A DNA stretch of 64,000 bases from Myoxocephalus aenaeus (taxonomy: Eukaryota; Chordata; Actinopteri; Perciformes; Cottidae). Positions 25,867 to 39,563 of this stretch are shown here, piece by piece (the first letter of the stretch is position 1; the number at the start of each line of letters is the position of its first letter). Under the pieces are notes generated by a model. The model was given only the letters and a program-made list of their open reading frames with translations, ran no database searches and was not told the DNA's origin. The translations under genes and the position numbers were made by a program. The stretch is from NCBI GenBank assembly GCA_038501785.1, contig JBAMJR010000053.1:8537501-8601500 (forward strand), given 5' to 3'.

Positions 25867-27586
25867 ACCTTCAGGTTTCATCCCAGTTGTTTGGCAATAC
25901 AGATATCTCAAGATGGGGCTCAAACTCACGACCCTTCTTTTGTTGTACCAGGCCTGAATAGTTGAGAGGGCAGCGCATGAGGATGCACGAGGACATCCAC
26001 TTAGAGTACGTGCCGACCCTCGCTTACATAGAGGGATGGCGACATTTTCACTACGCAGAATAAAGCAGACAACGGCAAACAAGGCAACGCATGATGTTAC
26101 ACTTAAGAAAAACTTCTGTTCAACATCCACCTAGATATTTACACTTAATGTAAACTTAAAACTTAAATGAGTGTATATGATGTCTTTAAAAAAAGCCTTC
26201 CTCTCCTCCAGACTGTGGATTTGTCTTTTTCTCACACCACGTTTGCCTCTCGAGTGCTCGCTCTGCTCTGTGTCCTTACCTGTACACTCATAATGGTCAA
26301 GTAGACGCAGACGACAGGCAGGTGGTGGAGGTGAGAACTGAGAAACAGTCAGAACCAATATTTCTATCACGCAGTCTGACATGGCTCTCATTTCCAAAAT
26401 GTTCCAATCTCCACCACACATCCACCCGCGCGTGGTACAGGCTCCTTTTAAAATGTAATCTGTTACGGATTACTGAGCACCCCGCTCGAGATTTGACCCA
26501 GCAATATAATCCTTTGTGTTGATCTAACATAATCTGATTTCTCTCAATTACTTTGTCTCCAAAATACATCGAATATGACGCTAAATGAACAATATACTCT
26601 GGTTACAGAATCATTTCAACAACATCGTTGCCATCTGAAATTGTTACAAACTGTGTACATATCACAAGATAAAACATGATTATAATCTCGCATTCAAATG
26701 TGTCTTTTTGATCCAATATTTCTTACGTTTTTACACAAACACTGTTATATTAAAGTGACCAATTCAATATACTCCGATTACTGTAATCCCGGTCCATGCT
26801 TTGTGTTATTCATCTTAACACAAACACACACCACAGCCTGTCTTTCCCCTGCAGTGAAATTTTTATCATCCCTCCTGCACACCATGGAGTTGTCTTGAAT
26901 TCGTTCTGACAGCCTGATGATCTGAATCGCTGATCTTTATCTCCCTGGTTTGAGTTGAATCAGAGGAAGACAGAGCACTTCTAATCTCACTGCGATAACT
27001 TTGGAGACCTGTACAAAAACTCAAGGACGGTAGATTTGTTCCCCCACCAGATAGAATCAAGGGGAGTAAATGTAATTTGGTTTTATCTGAGACAATCATC
27101 GTAAAAGGGAGCGCAGTCATTATTCTCCGCACGTGTACCAGAACCATCCAAATACAAATACTACGGCAATATACGGCAACAAGTTTGCATCTCAAGTCAT
27201 CCAACATCAACAGACTCATGCAGATGTTATTGTGGTAAAACATCAAGCCCGTGTTATATTCTCGTGAAGCCTGAGGGCAACACAGCATGTGTTTTGTGTT
27301 CTTTACTGAATGTGTCACTATACCTTCTTCAAAGGAAAATTAATGATGACAGCTGTGTGCAACCATCAGAGACCCCCCACCTCCCAGACTATATGGAATT
27401 ATGGTCTGTAGATATTGGCATAGATAAGCAAACAATTCAGATTCTTGAGCTTTGAATCAAAGCGGTGGGGGAAACGCTGCTGTGAGGCAGAGCTACTCTG
27501 ATGGCGAGTACTTTTTAGTTGTGTATGTTTGCTGTATGCGTAGAGGTCACTGTTGTCGATTTCTACTGATTAGATTTCTCAGAAAT
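25867..27586. other. Noncoding, nothing recognised
   Basis: This follows the tRNA gene. Open frames here are short and lack domain features. Confidence 0.4.
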
Positions 27587-28697
27587 AAGGAACGTAAGTA
27601 GTACTGTACATCTACTCCAGTATTGTACTAATTTTTTGAGATACTAGCACTTCAATGCTACTTTATACCTCAACTATACAGCGTTTCAGAAGAAAGTAAT
27701 ATAAAGTGACAATTAGCTCCACATTGACTCGCTACAACAATTAAGTGCAAGACTTTACTTATGCTAGAGCTTATATGATTTCTTTTAATTTGATTCTGAT
27801 AACACTTATAGCAGGGGTAGCCAACACGGTGCCAGCGGGCACCTGGTCGCCCGCAGAGACCACGCTAGTCCCCCGCGAAGCATGTTCTAAAAATAGAACA
27901 CGCTTAAGAGCTTTCACAAGAAAGAAAAAAAAAAAAGAAAAAAAAGATTCACGCGTGCGCAGCGGTCGGAGCTACTTATGTGTCATGGTTCTAACTTGTA
28001 TCATGGTTCTAACTTTAGTCGCGGTTAAAACTTTATAACAACAATTAATAACCCACAACTAACACATTTTAACAGGGTAAAACACCAAGACACAACAGTT
28101 TGTGACTTATTAACAATTTGTAACACTAATAATTGTACATTTATAAAATTACACCACCGAGCATGCTGGGTACAGCTCGCCCACTATCACACCAAGAAGA
28201 AACTCCGTCGCAGGAAGAGACAGACCCTTCCTGTTTTTTTTCACCTACATTCCCCTGGGTCCTAAGTCCCTCCAGGATTAGCTTCCTAACACCCTCTATG
28301 TACCAACGTAAAAACAGCTGTTCAGTTGGCCTGCGGTCCTTTTCAGCATCAATGAATGAATGCGTTTACTGAAGGAAAAAAATACGCCAGAATCTTACAA
28401 AATACTGTGATATTAATTTTTGGCCATACCGCCCAGCCCTAACTCCGACCATTTCTGAAGGGGGTTAGATAGAGTTAGATAGAGTTAGATAGTTAGATAG
28501 GGGTTAAATAGATAGTGATCTGTGCAACTTTGTTGTTCAGGAAGTTTGTATCAAACAAGTAGCCCTTCGTATTATTTTGTACCCTTGAAGTAGCTCTCGG
28601 CTTCAAAAAGGTTGGTGACCCCTGACTTATAGTATATATTATAAAGTAGCAGTTTTTACATTATGGTATTAGAGCTGAATACTTCTTCCACCCCTGT
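27587..28697 (+). repeat. Teleost AGTA/ACTTT-rich dispersed repeat, split by a hAT insertion
   Basis: The left part (27587-27811) has GTACTGTACATCTACTC, CTACTTTATACCTC and AATTAGCTCCACATTGAC. The right part (28625-28697) has AGAGCTGAATACTTCTTCC followed by ACCCCTG. Together they match a very common teleost repeat whose ends read CAGTGGTGGAA. The two halves are continuous once the 813-bp insertion and one copy of its target duplication are removed. Confidence 0.7.
27812..28624 (+). mobile_element. Non-autonomous hAT transposon with perfect 8-bp target duplication
   Basis: The termini are CAGGGGTAGCCAAC on the left and, inverted, CAGGGGTCACCAAC on the right, so 12 of 14 bases match. ACTTATAG flanks both sides exactly (27804-27811 and 28625-28632), the 8-bp duplication expected of hAT. 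The 813-bp interior has no transposase frame. Near the right end (about 28421-28441) is a sequence whose inverse reads AGGGCTGGGCGGTATGGCC, the end of a different common fish transposon, and then a short GTTAGATAGA tandem run. The interior is therefore itself composite. Confidence 0.93.
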
Positions 28698-31551
28698 TAT
28701 AAGAGGCACATTATGTTCAAACAATATATGTTTAGATTCAGATTGTCTTGCAGAAATGACGAAATACAGATGAAGCAGCATTCATTCATGACCCTGAGGC
28801 TTGAGAGGATTATTAGCAGAATATTTATAGCCTTTCCAGCAATTCAAATAATAATCAGTCACACTTACATACACACAATGTGACCGCTACGTGCATCTTG
28901 TTGCAGGAGGCGGATCTTTAACCAGTGACGGAATAAGATGACTTGAATATAACATCAAAGAAAGGAAGGGCAAGACATCAATATTGGATCAATATTGTGA
29001 CATGAGACTAAATATCATCTTAGACATTGGATATCCTTATATCGTAATGTAGCATAAGTGTTATCTTGTCCTGGTTTTAAAGCATAACAGTAAAGTGATG
29101 TCATGTTCTGAACTCACCAGACTGTTCTTTTTTTACCCTCTCCCTACTTTGTCAATATATCCGCATTACTGATGAATATTCAACCCTGCTATATCACCGT
29201 TATATTGATTTCAAGATATTTGGTCATAAGTATTGTGATATAGGATTTTCCATTAAAGCATGTTCTAAACATTTTTGCACAATTTATATTTTTCCCCTCA
29301 TATTCTGTAGTGTGGTGCTTTCCAGAACGGATGGACTGAATTACAGTATATACGAAGAAAAGAAATTGCGACAGCAGACATGAGGCAGATAAATCCACTT
29401 GGACACTGAAACTAACATCCAAGTATGACTAATGCACCAGAGCTTTATAGCATCATCATTGTTTGATTGTAATGATATTGATGACCTTCCCAGGTCTAAA
29501 ATCTATTGATCTGATCCTCAAACCAATTTCAGCCCAGCTAGGAGTCTATAACAGTGCTCTCATAATGCAATATGGGATGCATGTCCCTCATTTGTCATGG
29601 TAACCAGACTTAGATGAGTTAAATATAGAGGCTTCCGGTTTAGCAGAGGAGGGGTTTAAGGTCTATTCTTAGATGTTAGAGCTGGTTTATGCACAGCAGC
29701 AATATGCAAGCTGTCCTCTGTATCACAGCAGATGATGATTTTTCAGAAAATCGCATATTTCAATTTTTATTCTTTTGAAATCCAAAATACACAGAAATAA
29801 ACGATCTTGCTGCATCAATCCAAAAGGACACTTTCAAAAGCCATGCTGTAATTATTGATAAATATATCAAATTAACATGTCAGTCATGCTTGGGAAGCAG
29901 CAAGAACTATTATGATACCATCAAATGTGATTTGAAAAATACTTGCACTAGATGTTCACAGTTTGTAGACATTGTACTCAGCATAGTTTGTCTTGGATAT
30001 CATATTATTGACACTTCCACATAGCTGATAGGAACATGCTTTGGTGAGCTGAAACAAAACCATCAGGGCATCACATGTGGAAACTGCAAAGCGACATCAA
30101 GGAAGTGTTAAAAGCCATTGCATACATTTATTTACAGTGGGAGAAGAGTAACAACATTTTCAAGGAGTCAGGGATGCGAACCGCCCCTGCCCAATGTTGT
30201 AAATGTCTGCAGGGGCTCTCTTGGCCTTTGACGTTTGATGCAGGAATGTCCGGTCTTACGCTTAAGTGTTGCCATAACAAGGGTGTCCTGAAAGAGGCTC
30301 TCCATACCAGCACAATAAATGAGCATCAGTCATTCTTTTTCTTTCTTCGGGTGTACACGTGAGACAATATAATTTTTTTTTTACCACCAGAGGTTTACTG
30401 TTTATATCATGGAAGGTCATCTTGGGTAGCCGATATTAGCTTATTGTAGATGTATTGTATTTCATCAAATTAAACATAATTGTACGGGAATTCCAACAAT
30501 ATGACGTACATTTGAGGTAGCTTAGACCACTCCATAATGTGTCCATGAGGGAGCACAAAGAGGTTTATCATTCAACAGTAAATTGTCCTGCTCGTTTGGG
30601 CCTCATGCAGAAAGTGATTGGTTGGTGTCATTAGATTTCTAGGATTACCAATGTTTTCTTATTTTTGTTCTTCTTTGAGATAAGAGAACATGTTTACGAG
30701 TGGTCAAGAGCACTTGTACAGAGATACAGAGTGCAGAAATTGTTTGTCCAATGCAATGAAACCTTTAAATTTGAGGAGCATATAAAAAATGCATGAATAT
30801 CATATCACATTTAGATAATGATATGTTTTAGAGTAAATATAATGATGGGATTATTACATGTGTGTGCAAAAAACTAGTATAGTAATAGTATTGGTCCATT
30901 GAACCAAATTAAGACCATGACAACCCTGAGATGAGAAGATGATATTGTGTGCATTCAGCTTCTGGATGGCTTAATTGCTGCTCTTTGATGCTTTGGTTAT
31001 CCAGGTCTTTACCTTTCTTTAAGATTATTTATCAGTACCTCAATTTCACTTCTGTTGAAGTTTGTATCACAGCAATTTATTATGGTTGCATATCTCTAAC
31101 TTTTAGGCATGTGCCATAATATACAATTATATAATAATAGTATTAGTATTTATTAGTAATATTGTTTTGTATTATTTATATTGATGAATAACTGAACCTA
31201 TAAGGATTAACAAGAGTAGAGGTATTGTTACAATTTTAACAATCCCTACCCATCCTTACTCTCTACTGTCCACCTTTGAGAGAGGGCAAAAGGTCCCCCA
31301 AAAAACGGATTTCCTATAGAATGAACTGAAGGGATACTAATGACCAATTAGAGTGAAGCTGGTAAGAATAGCAGGATCGACTTTCAACCAGTGACAGGTG
31401 CTGCAGCGAGGAGCTCACCCTTCAACAAGGGAAGCCACCTACACACATTTATACACACACGCAAACACTAGGGCTCAGGTGTTTCTGGGACTCGCTTACA
31501 CACTTGCTATGGGTCTGACTGTCTCCCCTGCCAACAGCACACAGCACACAG

Positions 31552-31553
<2 letters not shown>

Positions 31554-31594
<41 letters not shown>
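31554..31594. repeat. (CA)n microsatellite
   Basis: About 20 units, facing the (TG)n array 127 bp to the right. Confidence 0.97.
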
Positions 31595-31597
<3 letters not shown>

Positions 31598-31717
31598 CAG
31601 CCTGGAGGTAGCTTTAGAGTGCACACAAACCCATACGCACGCATGCAAACCTTACACACAGTGACACTATTATCCTCTGGCCTTGGATGCCAAATTGAGT
31701 ACAGGGAAGCGGTATGT

Positions 31718-31721
<4 letters not shown>

Positions 31722-31791
<70 letters not shown>
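31722..31791. repeat. (TG)n microsatellite
   Basis: 35 units, complementary to the CA array on its left. Confidence 0.98.
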
Positions 31792-31792
<1 letters not shown>

Positions 31793-32097
31793 TACAGCAT
31801 GTGTGTGTTGACAGATGATATGCTTAAAACTTATTCCACCCACACTATCCCACTGACAGCAGGTTTCATCACAAGGCCTAGACCTTTGTGAACTTGCAGG
31901 GTACACAGTAGATTGGGAACAAAACAATTTGTCATGGTCACCTTTTCACACAGAAAGCTATATAGTAACAGCACCTGTAATGGAAAATATTTTTTTCCAT
32001 GCCGTAAATAATTGATCAACTGTTCAATTACAAACAGACAGGATGTGATGTAGCTCCGTCATTTAATAAATCTGAATATCCTCCTTGTTCGTGAAAA

Positions 32098-32099
<2 letters not shown>

Positions 32100-32167
<68 letters not shown>
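32100..32167. repeat. (AT)n followed by a T run
   Basis: AT repeat at 32100-32152, then 15 T residues. Confidence 0.97.
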
Positions 32168-33351
32168 CTTCTTGATAACAGAGAAAAAGAGATTTAAACT
32201 AAATTTACAAGGGCCTTTGTGTTTATGTTTGTGTTCAACATATACCACCAATATGCAGCTTGATATCTAGATATCAGAGAGAACATGGTGAAAAAAATAC
32301 ATCTCAGTATATTGTGAGCCCCAGAAATATGACCAACAAAAGTAACAACAAACTGATTCATAAAATAATGGATGCTTTAAATAATCAACAACGTATCTTG
32401 TAAAGTTAATAAAAGTTTTGAAAGGCCATTTTACCTCAACACAATCTATGAAAGAAAGACAAGGGCATTTCCATCCAGGTCTTTGGCCCGATACCATTAT
32501 ATTGTGTGTATGTATGTGTGTGTATACGGAATGGCCTTTGCAGTGGATTCAATAATTGAGTGAATCAAAGCAGCCTTATAAGTGTCCCCTGTTTCATTTA
32601 ATGAAACTCCATTTTGTAATCGTGGGTGGTGAGAAAGTAAATGTAACCTCAAAGCAGTGGGCATTTCATCTCTCAGACGGGGAGAGAGAAACTCTTCCTC
32701 GCTTCATACACATCTATGACCACGTCAGTATTGCATAATAAGACAATCTCCTCACTCTCCACTTGCAGGTTGTCACTCAGGAATAATGGCGAACAAAGGG
32801 CTGAAAGCACAAGTTTGATTGAATAAAATGTCACACCGTGAAGCTGAATTTCCCCCCCCAAGCTATTTCTGAACGGGCGTGATAGGAAATGCTTTCTTTT
32901 CACACGCGTGTTCCGCCAGGACATGACATGTCTCCTGCATTGTTTGTGTTGAGAAGGCAGGGTGTTACATTAGCCGAGGCAGTAGCTGTTTCGAGGCTAG
33001 ATATCTGACGTGCTGGTAATTAGTTTTCCGTGGCATAGTGGAGGCAGGTGGGGAGGGCCGTCTCCAAGTTGACAATACCAGCTGTCAGAGTGCCAAGCAC
33101 TTCGGCTTCAACGCTGTCCCTATACTCTCGGTTTTTATACCTCTCCATTGACACACTTTTCCCCTTTTATTCTCTTCCCTCTTTAATCCGGAGAGATGAC
33201 AAGCAATTTTCACAACTTCGGACGGGTTAAGTATTGAGTCGTCCTGGTGGGCCGGTGGTCTGAGACGTATTTCGTGTCACTGGAATGTCTCCTGGATGAC
33301 TTTGGAAAGGTCCTTTTTTGCAAAATTGCCATGAAAAAAAAGAGTAGACAA

Positions 33352-33622
33352 CTCTGACAACTGAACACTTTACTTCACTTTACTTTATCACTCACCTGGT
33401 GCAATATTATTACGTATATTACGTGTATTTACGTGCAATACGTTTAAGTACTTTCTATTCAGTCTGTATATTAATATTCTTCTCTATTGTTTTACTGCTT
33501 ATATTTATTTATATTACTTGTTTCTATTGTATTATTCTTTTATTCACTTGTGAGCAAGGCTGCTGTAATCCTGTAATTTCCCCACTGCGGGACTAATAAA
33601 GGATTATCTTATCTTATCTTAT
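33352..33622 (+). mobile_element. 3' end of a LINE retrotransposon (L2/CR1-like) with ATCTT tail
   Basis: An AT-rich 3' UTR-like stretch ends in GCTGCTGTAATCCTGTAATTT, CCCCACTGCGGGAC and TAATAAAGGATT, then runs into a short pentamer array (ATCTT)n at 33604-33622. This is the characteristic 3' terminus of truncated fish non-LTR elements that end in a short tandem repeat. No coding part remains. Confidence 0.7.
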
Positions 33623-33845
33623 GTTCAATCGACAGCATGCAGTCAGTTAGTTATGTTGACAACTTTGTGTAAATATTTCTCAAACACAACAGTATTGTAG
33701 ACTAAAAGGGAGCGTTTTCTTTTCAACATTTAAATATGTTTAGGCTATTTTATTCTTGAACTGCTGTAAACCTTTGGCACTTTCAAGGTGCATTTTGTTT
33801 TTAGCTTGACTTTATATTCATGGTATTTGGGTATTTTTTTATGAC

Positions 33846-34273
33846 TGTAAGGGCCTGAGGGGAGGTGTGGTGGATGGCATCTACGTTCCAGCCAGAAGGC
33901 TCCACCCACTCGTCAGGAGAGCATTGTGATCAGGTGTGGAACGAGACACACCTGATCCTGATCCCCTCATCAGTGAGGTTTACAAAAGCCAAGGAAGGGG
34001 GGGGGGGGGGGGGGGAGCAGGGAGAGATGCGAAGAGAGGAGAAGAGAGGCGTCGCCTCTTTATGAAGATTGAGGATTGAACCGGTAAGTCGGCTAGCGGT
34101 CTGGCTAAGAGGCTGTGGTTTCAGTAGTTAACTGATAGAGCTCTGGACCCGAGCTACATTTTGAGTTTGTTTGTGTTTGTTTAATTAAAATCCTTTTGAA
34201 ACCTGCAGAACTGACTCTGCCTGTGATTGCTGCGCTGCCCTAACTTCGGTGTCCTCTGTGTCGTCCTGTTACA
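33846..34273 (+). mobile_element. Solo LTR (Gypsy-like), 428 bp, with 5-bp target duplication
   Basis: The element begins TGTAAGGGCC and ends CCTGTTACA, so the ends are TGTAA/TTACA inverted repeats. ATGAC flanks it exactly on both sides (33841-33845 and 34274-34278). Inside are AGGTGTGG and CACACCTG inverted words, a 19-base G run (33997-34015), and an ATTAAA polyadenylation-type signal near 34184. No internal retroelement sequence adjoins it, so it is a solo LTR formed by LTR-LTR recombination. Gypsy assignment rests on resemblance only. Confidence 0.88.
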
Positions 34274-34278
34274 ATGAC

Positions 34279-35192
34279 ATATAGCATTATTTGTATGTTG
34301 TGTTGACTTGCCAATTTTGGTTGTAATACAATTTGAGTTCAGGACATAGAAACCTAGTTGACAGCCAATAGAAAGTAATGCATATTGTATTATATGTATT
34401 TACTATATATGGTTATTGATTTCTAATGAGGCAATGATTGTAACGGGTTTGTAAGATGTAACAAATGGTTGAATTAATGAATATTTACTGATGCTAGTAA
34501 AATTATTTATTAACCATTAATACCATTATTTTTAGCTCGTTCTAAACAGTTTCTCATTAGAAAGTGGTACCCTTAAGTTTCTATTTTAAGATAAGAGATA
34601 TAGACTGAAGCATCTCTCTAATAACCCTTTATTCAACATACTGTATCTCTACACTCTGAGAGGCATTTACAAGTGTGGCGTATCTGTTGGTCGGATATAA
34701 CCGGCCAGTCGGGGGTCAAATGTAGTGATCAGTGTTCGTTTTTTTCTTTTCCCTCAATCTTGTCCCCACAGACTTGCAATATTTAATCCTTAGAAGACAT
34801 AAAACGGTTGTGACCTTTGATACAAATCCATAATTCCCACAATCTCATCCAGGATTGGTGTAATCCATCCTATTTGATAAAAAAACCAGAGTGGGAGACA
34901 GTAAGACAGTGAGCTATGTAACAGCGGATAAATGGGAAGGAAAGAGTGATGGGGGAGAGAAATACAAAAAGGTTGATCTATTTCAGGAGTGGTAATCTGC
35001 CTAGAACACACAACGTCAGTGAAGCCACATGTGTCTTTACATGTCACCATGACACCGTGAAGGAAACAGCGGTGCACTCAGTGGTGGGGATGAGCTAGAA
35101 AGGAAAATAGATCAGTGCAATCAATGGATGCAGGAGCTTTTCTTAGCATGGACTCACTTCACAGGCCTGCAGCACATATCATAGGGTGGCCT

Positions 35193-35240
<48 letters not shown>

Positions 35241-36432
35241 AGTTTCTGTCCATGCGTGGATATATTGTACCTGTGGAACATGTACGACGAACATGCATTT
35301 CTGTGCATTGGGGAATTGAGAGTCCACTGACATTAAAGGACAGATATAGGGAAACACGGTGGATGGTCGCAGGTCGACGTGTGCGACAGTTGAACCGTAA
35401 ATCTTTGGTATTCTCACATCATCTGTGGAGCCAGGAGAGAATAAATGCTAAGAATAAAAAGTGGAGTACCTCCCCTGGTGGATGGTCTGTGTGGAAAATA
35501 GAGCAAAGGAACACAGTGACATTCAACTGTAACTTTGATAGGCCTTTGATCATCAGAGCTCTCTAACTCTTCCGTCAATGATATTTACTTTGGGTTTAGA
35601 TCATGAAACTGTTATAGGGGATGACAGAATAATGTGTATTAACTTATGAATATGCATCAAGTCATTGAGAAACTTGGTCAGGTTTCTTTTGTGCTGTTCT
35701 GCCACGTTACAGCAAAGAAGAACAGTAACAAAGGTTACAGGTCAAGCTCTTTTAATTCCTCAGAGAAAGTAACTTAGTCAGTTGAGATTTAGTGGAAGAG
35801 AGGAAGCATCAGGGAGTCTCTTTGTAGAGTGCAGACTCCATTGGGCTGACGAGACTCATCCATATTGGCTGAGCTCAGACATGCAAATTTCTGTGCTTGG
35901 ATTCACAAAAATGAGCCACAATGCCTTCAGAGCTCTTAAGCTGCTTTCAAATATCTGCCAGAACTGCAAGGTACATCAACAATAGATGTTGTGAATTGTA
36001 TTAAAATGCAGACTCTTTATTGAACCAGACTTGGTTGCCCTGTCCCGACATTCCTGCCCTGAATGGAAGGAATCTATTCCTTTTTCAGAAAGTTTAAGCC
36101 CAATGATCGCTCACACTTTATCAAGACGCTCTTCTTGGTGACATCACCCACAAATACGTTAGTGGAGAGATGATACGCTGATTTATACATGATTCAGTTG
36201 TAATATCACAGAGTGAGCGATCCATGATTTTCGGCATTTGCTTGTTGCAGAGATGTTGTTGCTTCTCTGCTATATTGTGGTAAATTATAATGAACAACAT
36301 TTGTATTTTGGACTGTTCGATAAGAGATTCATCGATTAAAGAAACAAGTCAAAGAGTGTACGGCCAAACTAGCAGCTAATTAGCTGAGCACAAAGTATAG
36401 CTGAGGCTGGCGGTAAATGGCTGGATTAATAT
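34279..36432. other. Noncoding, one (TG)n array
   Basis: Unique sequence without recognised features. Confidence 0.4.
35196..35239. repeat. (TG)n microsatellite
   Basis: About 22 units. Confidence 0.97.
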
Positions 36433-36590
36433 AGTGCTATCCAATTTGCCTCTCATTCACACACACATTTACACAACCGGCAATGCTAGGCACTAGTCCG
36501 ACCATCAAGAGCAGTTTGAGGTTCAGTGTCCTACCCAAGGACACTTGTGGACAGGAGGAGGTGGGATCAAACCTGCGGCTCCTCCGTCTC
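36433..36590 (+). repeat. Second, partial copy of the same teleost dispersed repeat
   Basis: It has AGTGCTATCCAATTTGCC, TCATTCACACACACATTTAC, GAGCAGTTTGAGGTTCAGTG, CCAAGGACACTTGTGGAC and GGGATCAAACCTGCGG in consensus order. It lacks the middle part seen at 25.4 kb. Confidence 0.75.
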
Positions 36591-37390
36591 TAAAGCAGAC
36601 GTGCAAACCAACAGCAGTTTTGACATACAGGTAAATCTCACATGATAAGGGGCACTTGTGCTTTATCAGAAATCCCTTGAAATTACATTCGGTATGCATA
36701 ACATAAAGCACCTATTGATGTAACAAAGTTAATGCTTTTTATTGATCAAATCTCCACTGTTAGGTCAAAAAGAACTAAAAGTCACTGCAGACAGTATTCT
36801 TCTATTTAAAAAATAAATAAATCCTCAATCATATTTCACAATAAGGCTTCTATAAAAATAGAGACACACTGCTTAACACCAAGGACTGATTTGGATACCC
36901 AAATCTGTTTAAGCTGATCTAATCCTGACTGGCTTTCATTGCGGATGAGTGCAATATGAGGAAGTGATTCACTACACCCAATTTCTCTGTTGGATCTCTC
37001 AAAAGTAGTACAAGAAAACGATCATGCTCATCTAGAACTATAATCCATCTTTTCCGACAATGCTCCTCCTGGACTCGACTGACCGTGTCCCAGAGAAAAA
37101 TGAAAAACGCCGTGAACTCAATCCAAACCAATCATCCCAAACCGCCCAGTCGTTAGCCACCCCAGATGTTAATACATGCTGCTCATTTGCATATGGAAAT
37201 GAGGAAGTGGATTCAAAAGTGAAATGACTGGTAAGTGCTTGTTCCTAGCTGAATATTCATGTCAGTAGTGGAATTTTGTCAAGTCCCTCAGAGCTGAAAC
37301 TATTCTCTTTTGTGTTTTTTTAATAAGTGTGGATCTCCCTTGGGAGGGGAGCTTCCAGACTACACATGCAATCTCAAAAGATTAATGCCT

Positions 37391-37412
37391 GTGTGTGTGT
37401 GTGTGTGTGTGT
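37391..37412. repeat. (GT)11 microsatellite
   Basis: Perfect short GT tract. Confidence 0.95.
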
Positions 37413-39563
37413 TGCACTGTATTTGTATCCGCACACAGGATAATGCCTTTAGAGACAATGCAGGATGTTTCCTCTGAGAGGTATTTTTGTTTCCCACAGA
37501 TAACATGGAATATTCAATGAAGCCAACACGGAATCAGATGGTAGTCAGCATTACATTGATTTGGGAGCCGGCTGATGAACAGAATGCTCGTTTTGTTTTA
37601 GCCGCATTAGGTTTTATGCCATCAAGCACATGCCCATTGATTTATACCCTTCCATGTCAAAGTTTCGTAATAGAAAAAGAAAGGTGAAAAATTATGTTTT
37701 TTTTGTGTGTGAGCGGCCTTCAGCTTGGTTATACGAGTTTAAAATCACATTTTTAGACTCTGCTGCCGTCACTCAATTATGCGCAGCCTTTTCAAAAGAG
37801 GTCTTTGTAAAGCTTCAGCCCTAATGCAACACATTCATCCTCACTTGCTTTAAACGCGATGCAGCAATTTCTGTGTGTTTGCTGTGGATTTTTTATGTTC
37901 ATTATCCATCACGGTGAATCCAGATGACTATCTCTTTCATGAAGACAAAAAGCAGTGTTGACTTCTTTCCTTTTCAAGGGCGTTTAGTCAGCGATCATTG
38001 GTGAGTTTCAGCAAACAAGTCTCCCCTGGGAAGTATTCTTTTCAGAGTGGCTGTTCCCAACATAGGAAATTCATAAGTGGATATGCTGAAGGACATGAAA
38101 TGTTATACAAACATGACAGTTTAGGAAAAAAAGCCCAACACTTTGAGTCAACATTGATTGAAAGAGTCAGCTGTTGTGTTGTGTGATCCATTTTTATTGA
38201 TGCTTTTTATTGATACACGGGTGTGTTTACTTGCAGATGAAGACAAAGTAAACTGTCCTTCCTGACAAACAGGATGGCCATTGGTTAAAATGTAATATTT
38301 GATTTAACTAGTGCTGACACCCTGTTTTTCCATATATGCCATAACACATCTAATCAAAGGATTGTAATCTTTGTTTAAATGCGTCTTTCTCATATCTTTC
38401 AAAGTCATGCCAGGTCCATCATTACTTGTTGAAATGTCTGTGATTAAAATGGAAAATGACTGGGAGTCAATTTGGTGACATCAGCACTCGGACGCCACAG
38501 AAAATGACAGACGTCAAGCCACAAAAACAAAATTGAAATATTGTATTGCGAGAAATTGCTGGAATGGACCATTCAAATGCATGTCCTGTTTCCATGGTGA
38601 AGGCACCACTCTCTGCTGCGTGGTATTGACCGACAGCTGCACACCCGCTCGGTGTGTGACGAAGTATCATTTAAGAAGCGACATTTTCTGCCTCCGTCCT
38701 ACCTTCTAGTAAACACAAATTGATCTGTGATTATATGCTGCCATTATTTCCCCCTCATCATGCAAACAATGAATCAATCAGACAAGCGCCCACATAAGAG
38801 CATGGTGCAGCAGTGTGTTGTGCTCAGTGTGCATTTGGGTGTATTGGTGGTTTCATCAATAGCAAAGTGCGCCATGCTTCCACCTCGAAAACACTCATTT
38901 AGGCTCTCAGTCGGGAGACTGGCTCACACAGAGCACTCAGATGGACCGTCAGCCCCCTACTGATGGCCACACGGTGACTTCAGTCTCAGAGGAAGGCTTA
39001 CAACCAAAACATCTCAAATACTGTGCATAAGTAAACAAAAAAACATATCAAAGCAGTATAACTAGTCTATTTTTTGGAATATTGTGATTACGATAATAAT
39101 CTGTTATATTGTTTTGTGATCTCAGCAAAACTTATTAACTACTGTAATTGACCATTACATATCTGTTTGGCAAAATTAATTAATTTCATTTCTGATGAAT
39201 TTCACTTTGTGAGAAGCAGTCATTGGCTAATTATTGAAAAGGTAAAAATATACAACTCTTGCAGCTGTTTGAAGTGAAGATAATAAATGCATGGAAGCCA
39301 CCAACATAAACATGTGTGACCCACACAAAATACTGTAAATTAAAATGTATAATTAATTGCAGGCATTTAGTTTAGCTGTGTCAGTTCACAATATCACATA
39401 TGGACATATTAACATAAATGTGCTTCAAACATAATTATTCAAATAGTTTTTTGAAGATTCTGCTGCTCATGCTTGTGTTATTAATGAGCTAATGGTACAA
39501 TAAGTACTAAATACTTAGTCAGTTTGGGAGGAGGATGTTCTTCATTCCTTGAGTGAAAAAAAA

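Larger units (their letters stand above)
28698..33351. other. Noncoding, AT-rich, microsatellites only
   Basis: No transposon ends or exons were found between the split repeat and the LINE 3' end. Confidence 0.4.

Noticed and set aside
25639..25965. 108-codon frame beginning upstream of the tRNA
   Set aside because: It reads through the tRNA-Leu gene; the MAEWSKAP-like peptide is a known artefact of translating tRNA sequence.
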